DNA of 64,000 nt from Roseomonas sp. E05 (GTDB lineage Bacteria; Pseudomonadota; Alphaproteobacteria; Acetobacterales; Acetobacteraceae): positions 1-64,000 of the forward strand of contig NZ_JASIRT010000005.1 in assembly GCF_030063475.1 (NCBI RefSeq), in the 5' to 3' direction. A program made the translations under genes and the position numbers. Positions 1 through 7,949 of this stretch are shown here, piece after piece. The notes beneath the pieces were generated by a model that saw only the letters and a program-made list of their open reading frames with translations, did not search any database and had not been told where the DNA came from. Position 1 is the stretch's first letter, and the number at the start of each line of letters is the position of its first letter.

Positions 1-335
1 CCAAAAACCCAGCACAACATCAGGATCAAAACACACCCGCCAGGCTCAACCCTTCCAGGTCAATACCAAACCAGGACAGTCTCCCTTCCAGAAAACCCGA
101 TGCAATTTTCAATCAGCGTTGCCTTCAGGACCAAAGCCCCTCAGGCATCCCCAATCAGCTTCCAGCGAGATAAGATGGCATCCTTGCCACCAGATCCCGC
201 TTCGCGTCAGCCAATCAGGAACCGTTCACCGTTTGGCCTTACCAACCGGCGCCGTGGAGGGGCTTATATGGCCCCCTCCAACGCCCGTCAAACCCCTTTT
301 TCAAGCATTCCACATCCGAGACGGAGAGGCGGCGC
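1..335. other. Gene-free left edge with repeated CAATCAG heptamers
   Basis: No convincing gene is seen; open frames here lack GC-rich third positions and known motifs. The heptamer CAATCAG occurs three times on the + strand (110-116, 152-158, 212-218). A GC-rich inverted repeat, GGAGGGG at 256-262 against CCCCTCC at 273-279 around TTATATGG, lies downstream of the LysR gene. It has no T-run, so a terminator role is only a guess. The stretch is less GC-rich than the rest and may hold control sites for a gene beyond the left edge. Confidence 0.4.
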
Positions 336-1226
336 TCAACAGGCCGTGGCCGGCAGTCCCCCCTCCTCCCGCCGGAAACTCTCGACGATGTGCCGCTCCA
401 GCGCGCGGGCGGCCGGGCTGTCGCTCCCCTGCGCCAGCGCGATCTCGAACTCCGGCAAGGGCGGCAGCCCGTCCGACGCGCCCAGCACCCGCAGTCCCGC
501 CGGCAAAGGCCCGGCCAACCCCACCGTGACGGCCAGCCCCGCCAGCACCACGGCATGCGTGCCCATCTGGGAGCTGGAGCTATAGGTCATCCGCCAGGGC
601 AACCCGGCTGCGTCCAGTGCCGCCGTCGCCGCCCGGCGCCAGATGCAGCTCGGCTGCGCCAGGGAGAGCCGCAACGGCATCTGCCGGTGCACGGAATGCG
701 CAGCCGCCCCGACCCAGTGCAGCGGACCCCGCCACAGCGGCAGCCCCGCCTGCCCCCGCTCGTTGCCGGCGGAATAGATGGTCAGGTCCAGCTCCTCCCG
801 CTCCAGCCGCATCAGCAACTCGGTGGAAGGGGCGCAGACCACCTCGATCTCCACCGCAGGATGGCTCTCGGCGAAGCGGGCCAGAATCTCCGGCAGCCAG
901 GTCATGACGTAGTCGTCCGGTGAGCCGAGCCGCACCGGCCCCGCCACCTCCGCACTGCGGAAACTGGCCAGGATCTCATCATGCATGTTGAGCCAGGGGC
1001 GCGCGCGCTCCAGCAGCCAGGTGCCATGCGGCGTCAGGGCGAAGCCGCGCGGGCCGCGCGTCAGCAGCGGGCGGCCGAGAAGCTCCTCCAGCCGCCGCAT
1101 CTGCATGGAGACGGCGGATTGCGTTCGCCCGACGCGCTGGGCGGCACGCGTGACGCTCGCCCCCTCGGCGATCAGCACGAAGGAGCGCAGCAGATCGGGA
1201 TCAAGGCCGGGCGGAAGGGCGAGCAT
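336..1226 (-). CDS. LysR-family transcriptional regulator
   Basis: This 296-residue protein has the standard LysR length. Residues 10-68 form a winged helix-turn-helix, with the typical run VTRAAQRVGRTQSAVSMQMR followed by RLEELLG and a TRGPRG wing. The rest is a periplasmic-binding-like effector domain beginning near GPVRLGSPDDY. The start is preceded on the minus strand by AGAAGGTC, a plausible ribosome site. It is divergent from a DUF1127 gene across about 115 bp, so it may regulate that gene and itself, as LysR proteins often do. The effector cannot be inferred. Family assignment is secure; target is unknown. Confidence 0.92.
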   Translation of the reverse strand: MLALPPGLDPDLLRSFVLIAEGASVTRAAQRVGRTQSAVSMQMRRLEELLGRPLLTRGPRGFALTPHGTWLLERARPWLNMHDEILASFRSAEVAGPVRLGSPDDYVMTWLPEILARFAESHPAVEIEVVCAPSTELLMRLEREELDLTIYSAGNERGQAGLPLWRGPLHWVGAAAHSVHRQMPLRLSLAQPSCIWRRAATAALDAAGLPWRMTYSSSSQMGTHAVVLAGLAVTVGLAGPLPAGLRVLGASDGLPPLPEFEIALAQGSDSPAARALERHIVESFRREEGGLPATAC

Positions 1227-1340
1227 GACCTTCTATCAACGACGCTGATGCTCTCCGTCAAAACAATTCGTTTTTCTTATTCCAGATGCGGACACATTCT
1301 GCCCCTCCCCTGATCATCCCATGCCCGAAAGACCCTTCCC

Positions 1341-1577
1341 ATGCTCGCCCCTCCCGGCTCCACCTTCCGTTCTCCCGCTGCCCGGCTCACCTCCGGGCAC
1401 GGCTCGCGCCTGGAAGGCTGGGCCGCGAGCCTGCGCCACGCGCTGCGCGTCATGGAGACGCGCCGCGAACTCGCGAGGCTCGACGAGCGGTTGCTGTGCG
1501 ATATCGGGATGACCAGGGCTGAGGCGCTGACGGAGGCACAGCGCGCCCCCTGGGACATGCGGCACCGGCGAGGCTGA
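1341..1577 (+). CDS. DUF1127 small protein
   Basis: A 78-residue protein whose C-terminal half (about 30-72) carries the DUF1127 signature: a basic helix with METRRELARLDERLLCDIGM, then TRAEA and a final W. DUF1127 proteins in alphaproteobacteria are short, Arg-rich and stress- or phosphate-related; some bind RNA. The first 25 residues are Pro/Ser-rich and low complexity, so the start is uncertain and no strong ribosome site is visible. It lies divergent from the LysR gene and converges on the next gene 22 bp away. The family call is firm; the role is unknown. Confidence 0.8.
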   Translation: MLAPPGSTFRSPAARLTSGHGSRLEGWAASLRHALRVMETRRELARLDERLLCDIGMTRAEALTEAQRAPWDMRHRRG

Positions 1578-1599
1578 GCCCGCGGCCGCCGCGCTCCCG

Positions 1600-1929
1600 T
1601 CAGGCTGCGCGCCGCAGTTCCGGCTCGGCGCGCAACAGGGCTGCGGCCCAGCGTGGCCCCTCGGCCAACAGGCGGTCCAGTTCGGCGGGGCGCAGCGCCT
1701 CCGCATGCTCCCGGGCCGTGACCGCGCGGGGATCCCAGCCGGCCATGCCAGCCGGCAGCGGCAGCACCGCCCCCATGATCTCCAGCGCCTTGTAGGCGGT
1801 GCGCAGCAGCCGCGCCGCCGCCTCCAGCCGCATCTCCTCGGCCAGACCGCCCTGCGCCAGCTCGGCCAGGGCGTTCACCATTGCCTGCCGGCGCATCGCC
1901 GGCGGCAGTTCCATCGTCTTGGTCGCCAT
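1600..1929 (-). CDS. Conserved hypothetical protein, 109 residues
   Basis: The protein begins MATKTMELPPAM and is helical and Ala/Leu/Arg-rich with no membrane segment or signal peptide. A run around residues 21-55 (LAELAQGGLAEEMRLEAAAR) looks like paired amphipathic helices. The start is chosen because GGAG sits about 7 bp upstream on the minus strand and codon use becomes strongly GC3 from here; the longer frame upstream runs antisense through serA and is not used. I do not recognise the family. It converges with the DUF1127 gene and is divergent from serA across 280 bp. Confidence 0.65.
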   Translation of the reverse strand: MATKTMELPPAMRRQAMVNALAELAQGGLAEEMRLEAAARLLRTAYKALEIMGAVLPLPAGMAGWDPRAVTAREHAEALRPAELDRLLAEGPRWAAALLRAEPELRRAA

Positions 1930-2208
1930 GTGGGGGTCTCCGGATGCCATCCCCCGCTTCGTGCCTGACGAGGCAGGGTCGTCTTCCTGCGACATGGCCA
2001 CAGCGGCCCGTAGCAGCAAGACAAATTGAAGGTTTTCCTCTCCGCCTGCCGCATGGGCTCCATGCGCCGCTGCATGGTCTGGCTCACGCCGGCCCCGCAG
2101 CCACTCGCCTTCCGGTCCATCATCGGCCCATACGCCGCATCCGGAACGCGGGACCGGCCTGCCAGTTTCGCACTTCACGAAACCGCTTCGCACAGGCATT
2201 GAACCGGC

Positions 2209-3456
2209 ATGCCGAACGACCGCATCTCCCTCCCCAAGGACCGTATCCGCATCCTTCTGCTCGAAGGGGTCGCGGAAAGCGCCGACGCGCTGCTCGGCGC
2301 GGCGGGTTACGCCAGCATCCAGCGCGAATCGAAAGCGCTGGAGGGCGAGGCGCTGAAGGCGGCGTTGCAGGGCGTCCACCTGCTCGGCATCCGCTCCCGC
2401 ACCCAGCTCACCCGGGAGGTGCTGGAGGCGGCGGACCGGCTGATCGCGGTGGGCTGCTTCTGCATCGGCACCAACCAGGTGGATCTCGCCGCCGCCAAGC
2501 GGCTGGGCATCCCGGTCTTCAACGCGCCCTTCTCCAACACCCGCTCGGTGGCCGAGTTGGTGATGGGCGAGATCGTCATGCTGCTGCGCCGCATCCCCGA
2601 CCGCTCCCGCGCCGCCCATGACGGCGGCTGGGACAAGTCGGCCGAGAACAGCCGTGAGGTCCGCGGCAAGACGCTCGGCATCGTCGGCTATGGCAATATC
2701 GGCAGCCAGCTCTCGGTGCTGGCCGAGGCCTTCGGCATGCGCGTCATCTATTATGACACCGTGCCCAAGCTGCCGCACGGCAATGCGGTGGCCGCCGCCG
2801 GCCTGCACGACCTGCTCGGCGCCGCCGACGTGGTCAGCCTGCACGTGCCGGAGACGGCGGAGACCATCGGCCTGATCGGCGCGGCCGAGGTGGCGGCGAT
2901 GCGCCGCGGCGCCCTGCTGATCAACAATGCCCGCGGCCGGGTGATGGACCTCGAGGCGGTGGCCGAGGGGCTGCGCAGCGGCCACCTGCTCGGCGCCGCA
3001 GCCGACGTCTTCCCGGAGGAGCCGAAGCGCAACGGCGAACGCTTCTCCAGCCCCTTGCAGGGCCTGCCCAACGTCATCCTCACCCCGCATATCGGCGGCA
3101 GCACCGAGGAGGCGCAGACCCGCATTGGCGAGGAGACGGCGCGCAAGCTGGCCGACTATTCCGACACCGGCGCCACGCTCGGCGCGGTGAACTTCCCCGA
3201 GGTGACGCTGCCCGCCCGGCCGAGCGGCACCCGCTTCATGCATGTCCACCGCAACGTGCCGGGCGTGCTGGCGGCGATGAACGAGATCTTCAGCCGCTTC
3301 AGCGTGAACATCAGCGCCCAGTACCTGCAGACCGACCCCGAGATCGGCTATGTCGTGATCGATGCCGATGGCGTGGCGGATCCGGACGCGGTGCTTGGGG
3401 CGCTGCGGCAGATCCCCGGCACCATCCGCGCCCGCCTGCTCTACGAGCGGAGCTGA
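2209..3456 (+). CDS. serA: D-3-phosphoglycerate dehydrogenase
   Basis: Oxidises 3-phosphoglycerate to 3-phosphohydroxypyruvate with NAD, the first step of serine synthesis. At 415 residues it matches the E. coli-type SerA (about 410). The substrate half is followed by a Rossmann domain with GIVGYGNIGSQ (GYGNIG at 160-165), the conserved NNARG segment near residue 239, and HIGGSTEEAQ with the catalytic His near 290. The last 75 residues form an ACT domain (RFMHVHRNVPGVLAAMNEIF), where serine feedback normally acts. An imperfect GC-rich inverted repeat follows the stop (3457-3492). It is transcribed alone, with the CsbD gene 136 bp downstream. Confidence 0.96.
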   Translation: MPNDRISLPKDRIRILLLEGVAESADALLGAAGYASIQRESKALEGEALKAALQGVHLLGIRSRTQLTREVLEAADRLIAVGCFCIGTNQVDLAAAKRLGIPVFNAPFSNTRSVAELVMGEIVMLLRRIPDRSRAAHDGGWDKSAENSREVRGKTLGIVGYGNIGSQLSVLAEAFGMRVIYYDTVPKLPHGNAVAAAGLHDLLGAADVVSLHVPETAETIGLIGAAEVAAMRRGALLINNARGRVMDLEAVAEGLRSGHLLGAAADVFPEEPKRNGERFSSPLQGLPNVILTPHIGGSTEEAQTRIGEETARKLADYSDTGATLGAVNFPEVTLPARPSGTRFMHVHRNVPGVLAAMNEIFSRFSVNISAQYLQTDPEIGYVVIDADGVADPDAVLGALRQIPGTIRARLLYERS

Positions 3457-3592
3457 GCTGCCCGGCCAGGGCGGCCGCCGCCGGGCGGCAGCGCAACCCT
3501 GGCGAAGCCAGGACGTTTTTCCTGCATCCGCAGTGCACCGGCGGTGGAGCGGCAATCCCGTCGCTCCCAACGGAAACGCAGGAGCCATTTCA

Positions 3593-3775
3593 ATGGACAA
3601 GGAACGCGTCGAAGGCATGGCCAAGCAGGCCAAGGGTGCCATCAAGGAGGCCACCGGCAAGGTGACCGGCGACACCAGCACCCAGATGGAAGGCAAGGCC
3701 GACAAGACCGAGGGCAAGGTGCAGAACACCGTCGGCGGGCTGAAGGACAAGGCACGCGAGGCCGGCAAGCACTGA
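3593..3775 (+). CDS. CsbD-family stress protein
   Basis: A 60-residue, very hydrophilic, Lys/Gly-rich protein, MDKERVEGMAKQAKGAIKEA at the start, with the repeated amphipathic pattern of CsbD proteins (GKVTGD, GKADKTEGKVQNTVG, KDKAREAGK). CsbD proteins are small, abundant and induced by general stress; their molecular role is not settled. The ATG is preceded by GCAGGAG with good spacing. It is the first of a cluster of three small-stress or envelope genes, and the last (4878) also begins with CsbD-like sequence. A 9-bp stem-loop follows the stop. Confidence 0.9.
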   Translation: MDKERVEGMAKQAKGAIKEATGKVTGDTSTQMEGKADKTEGKVQNTVGGLKDKAREAGKH

Positions 3776-3795
3776 AGGCCGTCCGGCTCTGATTA

Positions 3796-3817
3796 CGGCC
3801 GGGCACCCGCCCGGCCG
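3796..3817 (+). terminator. Stem-loop after csbD
   Basis: CGGCCGGGC at 3796-3804 pairs perfectly with GCCCGGCCG at 3809-3817 across a four-base loop. It sits 20 bp after the CsbD stop. There is no T-run, so it could slow or partly end transcription or stabilise the short csbD message rather than be a classic intrinsic terminator. Confidence 0.45.
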
Positions 3818-3887
3818 GCAACGCCCGCCTCCGGGTAAGGCCGCCCCGCCGCGGCGCCTTCCCGCGCAGCCTTTGAAGGCATCCGCC

Positions 3888-4829
3888 ATGAGCACCGACT
3901 TTGCCGCGAACACCTATGGCCGCGGCCCCATCGCCGCATCCGCCTCGGTCGCACCTCGCTTTCTCACGCGCATTTCCTGGGGCGCCGTTTTCGCCGGCGC
4001 GGCGATCGCCGTGGTGGTCGGCGCGGGCCTGAACATCCTGGGCGCCGGGATCGGCGCCAACCTGGTGGATGCCACCGCCGGGGACACGCCCGCCGCCAGC
4101 AGCATCGGCATCGGCGCCGGCATCTGGATGCTTGTCTCCCACCTGATCGGCCTGGGCTTCGGCGCCTATGCCGCCGCACGCCTGTCCGGCACCGCCGACC
4201 GGATGGACGGCATCCTGCACGGCCTCGCCATGTGGGCCACCGCCACCCTGGTCGCCGGCTTCCTGGTGGGCAGCGCGGCCAGCAGCGTCGTTTCCACCGC
4301 CACCAGCGGCATCGCGAACATGCTGGGCAGCACCGCCCAGGGACTCGGCAACCTGACCGGTGCCGCCGCGGGCGAGGCCGCCGACCGAACCAATACCTCC
4401 ACGCTGCAGTCCGTGACCCAGTCGGCGGTCGACCGTGCCCGCAACGCGCTGACGGCCAGCAATGCCGAGCCGGCGGCGATGAGCAGCGACCAGCGCAAGG
4501 CCGAGATTGGCCGGCTGGCCGGGCAGCGCGTGACCGACGGTACCCTGTCGCAGCCGGACCGGGATCGACTGGTAGCGCTGGTGGCGGCGGAGGCCGGCAT
4601 GAGCCCGGACGAGGCGCGGGCGCGCATCGAGCAGGTGGAGCAGCAGGCGCAGCAGACCGTCCAACAGGCCGAGCAGCAGGCGCGCCAGGCTGCCGATGCC
4701 GCCGCCACGGCAGCCGCGACGGCCTCCTACTGGGTCTTCGCCCTGCTGGTGCTGGGCGCCATCGCTGCGGCGCTGGGTGCCCGTGCCGGAACGCGGCATG
4801 GCCCGGCGTCCGACTACGCGGCCCGCTGA
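3888..4829 (+). CDS. Membrane protein with a long coiled-coil loop
   Basis: A 313-residue protein with about four hydrophobic segments: near ISWGAVFAGAAIAVVVGAGL, near IWMLVSHLIGLGFGAYAAA, near LHGLAMWATATLVAGFLVGS, and a last one at SYWVFALLVLGAIAAALG before the C-terminus. Between the third and fourth is a hydrophilic region ending in a Gln-rich helix (VEQQAQQTVQQAEQQARQ) expected to form a coiled coil. The ATG at 3888 is chosen because GAAGG lies 8 bp upstream; a TTG five codons earlier overlaps that site. Similar proteins occur in Methylobacterium- and Roseomonas-type genomes next to CsbD genes, sometimes called PhnA-like, without a known function. The neighbours suggest envelope stress. 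Confidence 0.75.
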   Translation: MSTDFAANTYGRGPIAASASVAPRFLTRISWGAVFAGAAIAVVVGAGLNILGAGIGANLVDATAGDTPAASSIGIGAGIWMLVSHLIGLGFGAYAAARLSGTADRMDGILHGLAMWATATLVAGFLVGSAASSVVSTATSGIANMLGSTAQGLGNLTGAAAGEAADRTNTSTLQSVTQSAVDRARNALTASNAEPAAMSSDQRKAEIGRLAGQRVTDGTLSQPDRDRLVALVAAEAGMSPDEARARIEQVEQQAQQTVQQAEQQARQAADAAATAAATASYWVFALLVLGAIAAALGARAGTRHGPASDYAAR

Positions 4830-4877
4830 GCGGTCTGCCCCGGAAGCCCTTCATCCCCAGTGAAAGGAGCGACAGCC

Positions 4878-5510
4878 ATGAACAGTGACCGCCTCGAAGG
4901 TTCCGTGGAGGAGTTCGCCGGTCAGGCGCAGGAAGGCCTGGGCGATCTCAACGGCGACCGCGAGCAGAAGGCCCGCGGCCTGGTCCGCCAGGTGGCCGGC
5001 CGGGCGCAGCACGCCTACGGCGATGCGCGCGACTATGCCCAGCACGCCTATGGCGACGCCCGCAACTACGCGCAACACGCCGGCGAGCGGGTGGTGCGCG
5101 TGGTCGAGCACCAGCCCGTCACCTCGCTGCTGGTCGTCGGCATCCTCGGCTACATTCTCGGCCTGCTGACGCCCCGCCGCCGGCTCAGTCCTTCTCGGTG
5201 CGCAGCACCTCGCCCGCCGCATCCAGCCGCTTCAGCCCCGCCTCGTCAAGGCGGGGGTATTCCGGCTTCAGCGCCTCCAGCGCCTCCACCATCGCCTCCA
5301 CCACCAGCAGCCGTGTCAGCCATTTGCGGTCGGCCGGCAGCACGTACCAGGGCGCGTAGGAGGTGGCGGTGCCGCGGATCGCCGCCTCATAGGCCTCCTG
5401 ATAGACGTCCCAGTGGCGCCGCTCGGCGATGTCGGAAGGATCGAGCTTCCAGTTCTTCGAGGGCGTGTCGATGCGGGCCAGCAGGCGCTTGCGCTGCTCC
5501 TTGCGGCTGA
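4878..5510 (+). CDS. CsbD/DUF883-like tail-anchored protein with an unusual C-terminal extension
   Basis: The first 100 residues look complete: a CsbD-like start (MNSDRLEGSVEEFAGQAQEG), two near-identical copies of AYGDARDYAQHAYGDARNYA, and a DUF883-type membrane anchor (PVTSLLVVGILGYILGLL) ending TPRRR. A stop is expected there, but the frame stays open for another 105 Pro/Arg/Ala-rich residues that are antisense to the end of ppk2, an overlap of 326 bp. The start has AAAGGAG 8 bp upstream. The extension is probably not a conserved domain; either the stop was lost or a sequence error is present. The two other frames are also open just past the anchor, so no single-base slip restores a close stop. 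Confidence 0.65.
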   Translation: MNSDRLEGSVEEFAGQAQEGLGDLNGDREQKARGLVRQVAGRAQHAYGDARDYAQHAYGDARNYAQHAGERVVRVVEHQPVTSLLVVGILGYILGLLTPRRRLSPSRCAAPRPPHPAASAPPRQGGGIPASAPPAPPPSPPPPAAVSAICGRPAARTRARRRWRCRGSPPHRPPDRRPSGAARRCRKDRASSSSRACRCGPAGACAAPCG

Positions 5511-6075
5511 CATGCAGGAAGAACTTCAGCACCACATAGCCCTGTCGGCAGAGATAGCGCTCGAAAGCGCAGATATCCTCCATCCGGCGCGCCCAGAGAT
5601 GCTCCGTCACCACGTCGGACGGAAGGCGCTGGCGCTCCAGCACCTGCGGATGCACCCGTGCGACCAGCACCTCCTCGTACCAGGAGCGGTTGTGGATGCC
5701 GATCTGCCCGCGCGCCGGCAGGCGCAGGATGTGCCGGCGCAGGAAGTCCTGGTCGAGTTCCTCCGGGCCGGGCGCCTTGAAGGAATGCACGGCGCAGCCC
5801 TGCGGGTTCACCCCGGAGAAGACGTGCTTGATGGCGCCGTCCTTGCCGGCGGTGTCCATGGCCTGGAAGATGGCCAGGATGGCGTGCCGGTCCTGCGCCG
5901 CCAGCCGGTCCTGCAGCGCCGCGAGCTGCCGCACCCCCTCCCGCAGCAGGGCCGGCGCATCGGCCTTGGTCAGGCCGTCGCCATTGCCCCGGGTGGAGAA
6001 ATCCGCCAGCCGGAAGCTCGCGCCGTCCTCGACGCGGCAGGCGGCGGCACGGGCGCGGGCAATCTCGCGGGACAT
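5185..6075 (-). CDS. PPK2-family polyphosphate kinase / nucleotide phosphotransferase
   Basis: Transfers phosphate between polyphosphate and nucleotides. At 296 residues it is a single-domain PPK2. The P-loop is AIFQAMDTAGKDGAIKHV near residues 68-85, and the lid and second conserved stretch follow with the IGIHNRSWYEEVLVARVHP region (about 125-145) and RKEQRKRLLARIDTP. The PPK2 subclass, and so whether AMP, ADP or GDP is preferred, cannot be decided by eye; the sequence looks like the family annotated polyphosphate:nucleotide phosphotransferase. GGGAGAAG precedes the start. It is the last of three co-directional genes (JmjC, OmpA-like, ppk2) with 23 bp to the gene before it. Its 3' end is overlapped by the CsbD-like frame. 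Confidence 0.9.
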   Translation of the reverse strand: MSREIARARAAACRVEDGASFRLADFSTRGNGDGLTKADAPALLREGVRQLAALQDRLAAQDRHAILAIFQAMDTAGKDGAIKHVFSGVNPQGCAVHSFKAPGPEELDQDFLRRHILRLPARGQIGIHNRSWYEEVLVARVHPQVLERQRLPSDVVTEHLWARRMEDICAFERYLCRQGYVVLKFFLHVSRKEQRKRLLARIDTPSKNWKLDPSDIAERRHWDVYQEAYEAAIRGTATSYAPWYVLPADRKWLTRLLVVEAMVEALEALKPEYPRLDEAGLKRLDAAGEVLRTEKD

Positions 6076-6098
6076 CGCGCTTCTCCCAGGTGGCCCTT

Positions 6099-6569
6099 TC
6101 AGGGCGCGGCGGATTCGGCGCCTCCGGCGGGAGCGCCGGGCAGCACCACGATCACCACGCTGCGCGCCTCCCGGTTGGCGGTGCGGTTGCTGAAGCCGGG
6201 GTTGCGCGCCTCGGCGCGGATGCGGTCGCGGGCGATGCCGTATTCCACCGAGAGCATCTCCGCCACCTCGCGGGCGCGGCGGGCGGCGAGCTGGGTGCTG
6301 GTGGTCTGCCCGCCCTCACGCACCGCATGGCCGAGCACGCAGATGTTGCGCTCCGGCGCCTCCTTGGCGAGCGCCGCCGCCGCCGACACCGGCGTGCGGG
6401 CGGCCTCGCCGGGGCGGGCGCTGCGGGCGGTGAAGGGCACCTCGAAGACGTCGTCCTCCAGCCGCTCGGCACCGACGCAGTTGAAGCTGCGCGGCTGCGC
6501 CAGGGCCGGCGCCGCGAAGCCGAGCAGCAGCAGGCCGGCCAGCCCCGCCGGCAGAGCGGCGTGGATCAT
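6099..6569 (-). CDS. Periplasmic OmpA-like domain protein
   Basis: A 156-residue protein with a signal peptide (hydrophobic LPAGLAGLLLLGFAAPALA, cut after ALA). The mature part holds a short OmpA/MotB-type fold: ICVLGHAVREGG in the place of the usual GHTD strand, then LAARRAREVAEMLSVEYGI and DRIRAEARNPGFS, ending with NREARSVVIVVLP. Such domains usually grip peptidoglycan, but the aspartate that follows GH in canonical members is absent, so binding is uncertain. The start overlaps the stop of the JmjC gene by 4 bp, so the two are co-translated. No lipobox was found. Confidence 0.75.
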   Translation of the reverse strand: MIHAALPAGLAGLLLLGFAAPALAQPRSFNCVGAERLEDDVFEVPFTARSARPGEAARTPVSAAAALAKEAPERNICVLGHAVREGGQTTSTQLAARRAREVAEMLSVEYGIARDRIRAEARNPGFSNRTANREARSVVIVVLPGAPAGGAESAAP

Positions 6570-7786
6570 GTCGGCGCCAGCACCCCGGCGCCGGCCAGGC
6601 GCCGCAGCAGGGCCTCGGCATCCACCGCCGGATGCGCGGCGCGCAGCTCGGCCGCCGTGCCGTCCGGCCGGGCCAGCAGCCAGTTGGCCGCCTCCGCCTC
6701 GGCCGGCGCCAGCGACACCGCGCCGGAGGGCGCCTTCAGCACCCATTCAGCGCCGCGCCGCACCGCCTTGCTGCCCGGCGCCACCACGCGGAAGGCCTCG
6801 CCGCCCTCCTCCGCGCCGCCGGGGGCGGCCGGCGCCGCCAGGCCGCGCGCGGCGAGCAGGTCGTTGCCGCCGCGCTGGAAGCGGTAGTCCGCGACGAACT
6901 TCGCCAGCACATCCATCACCTTGGGGTCCCGCGTCAGTTCCGAGAGGCGCTGGCCAAGCTGGGCCGCGCGGCTGGTCAACGCGAAGCGGGCGGCGGCGGT
7001 TCCATCCTGGCGCGGAAGCGGCTTGCGGAATTCCACCTCATAGAGCACCCGCTCCAGCAGGATGCTCATCAGGTCCATGCCCAGCGGCGCGTGCACGCCG
7101 TAGGCGATGTGGACCGAGGCCGGCGCCTCGGCCAGGGCGTCGTGATACCAGCCGCGCGGCAGGTAGAGCAGGTCGCCGGCCTTGACCGTCACCTTGCCGC
7201 GCAGCTTGCCGCGGGCCCGGTCGTGGTGCTCCTGGGGCAGGCGGAAGACGGGATGAGCGATCGGCCACTCGGCGCGGCCTTCCCAGATGTTCCAGGTCTT
7301 CTCGCCCTCGACCTGCACGGCCCAGACGTCATGCGTGTCGAAATGGCTGCCGAAGGCCTTGTGGCTCTGCCAGGAGATGTAGACGTTGCCCTGCGCCTTG
7401 CCGAGCCCGGCACTCTCCAGCGCCTCCGAGACGGCGGCCAGGCCGGGGGTCAGGCTGTCCACGTCGTTCATCACCAGGGAGGCGCCGCGGGAGACCCAGT
7501 GCGCCACCTTGGCGGTCTCGGGCTGCTGCACGGCGGCGCCGTCGCGCCCGGTGGCGCGGCCGCAATACTGCTCGGGCGGCACCGGCACGCCGTCCAGCAC
7601 CAGCTTGAGGGACTGGCTGGACCAGATATGCGTCTGGTCCAGCAGGCGGTTGATCTGCCGCCACGACAGCACGGAGGCGAACTTCGCCGCGCCGCCCTGC
7701 ACATGCAGCGGCTGCTTGTCGTAGTACTCGGCGAAGAACTGCTCGGGCGTGACGGGCGCGAGGAGGTCGGCGAGGGTCAGGTTCAT
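6566..7786 (-). CDS. JmjC-domain (RoxA-like) Fe(II)/2-oxoglutarate oxygenase
   Basis: A 406-residue cupin/JmjC protein. The iron triad is visible: HFDTHD gives His and Asp (about residues 157-159), and the distal His lies in SVHIAYGVH near residue 229. The N-terminal MNLTLADLLAPVTPEQFFAEY and the DLLYLPRGWYHDA segment match the bacterial ribosomal-oxygenase group (RoxA/YcfD and NO66/MINA relatives), which hydroxylates ribosomal protein residues. The C-terminal 110 residues form a winged-helix-like tail ending RRLAGAGVLAPT. Ribosomal substrate is inferred from family, not shown here. It is divergent from the NAD-glutamate dehydrogenase gene across 163 bp and is first in a three-gene unit. Confidence 0.85.
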   Translation of the reverse strand: MNLTLADLLAPVTPEQFFAEYYDKQPLHVQGGAAKFASVLSWRQINRLLDQTHIWSSQSLKLVLDGVPVPPEQYCGRATGRDGAAVQQPETAKVAHWVSRGASLVMNDVDSLTPGLAAVSEALESAGLGKAQGNVYISWQSHKAFGSHFDTHDVWAVQVEGEKTWNIWEGRAEWPIAHPVFRLPQEHHDRARGKLRGKVTVKAGDLLYLPRGWYHDALAEAPASVHIAYGVHAPLGMDLMSILLERVLYEVEFRKPLPRQDGTAAARFALTSRAAQLGQRLSELTRDPKVMDVLAKFVADYRFQRGGNDLLAARGLAAPAAPGGAEEGGEAFRVVAPGSKAVRRGAEWVLKAPSGAVSLAPAEAEAANWLLARPDGTAAELRAAHPAVDAEALLRRLAGAGVLAPT

Positions 7787-7949
7787 GGCGCCGCAGGATA
7801 GCGCCGCGGCGGGAGCTTGGACACTCCGTCCGCGCGCGGCGGCACCGCTGAAACTTTATGCAAAATGCCCCCGCCCAAGGCACGACCCGGCTTGAACCGC
7901 GCCCGCCCCGACCCGATGCTCTGGCCCGGATTCGAGAGAGGAGACCGGC

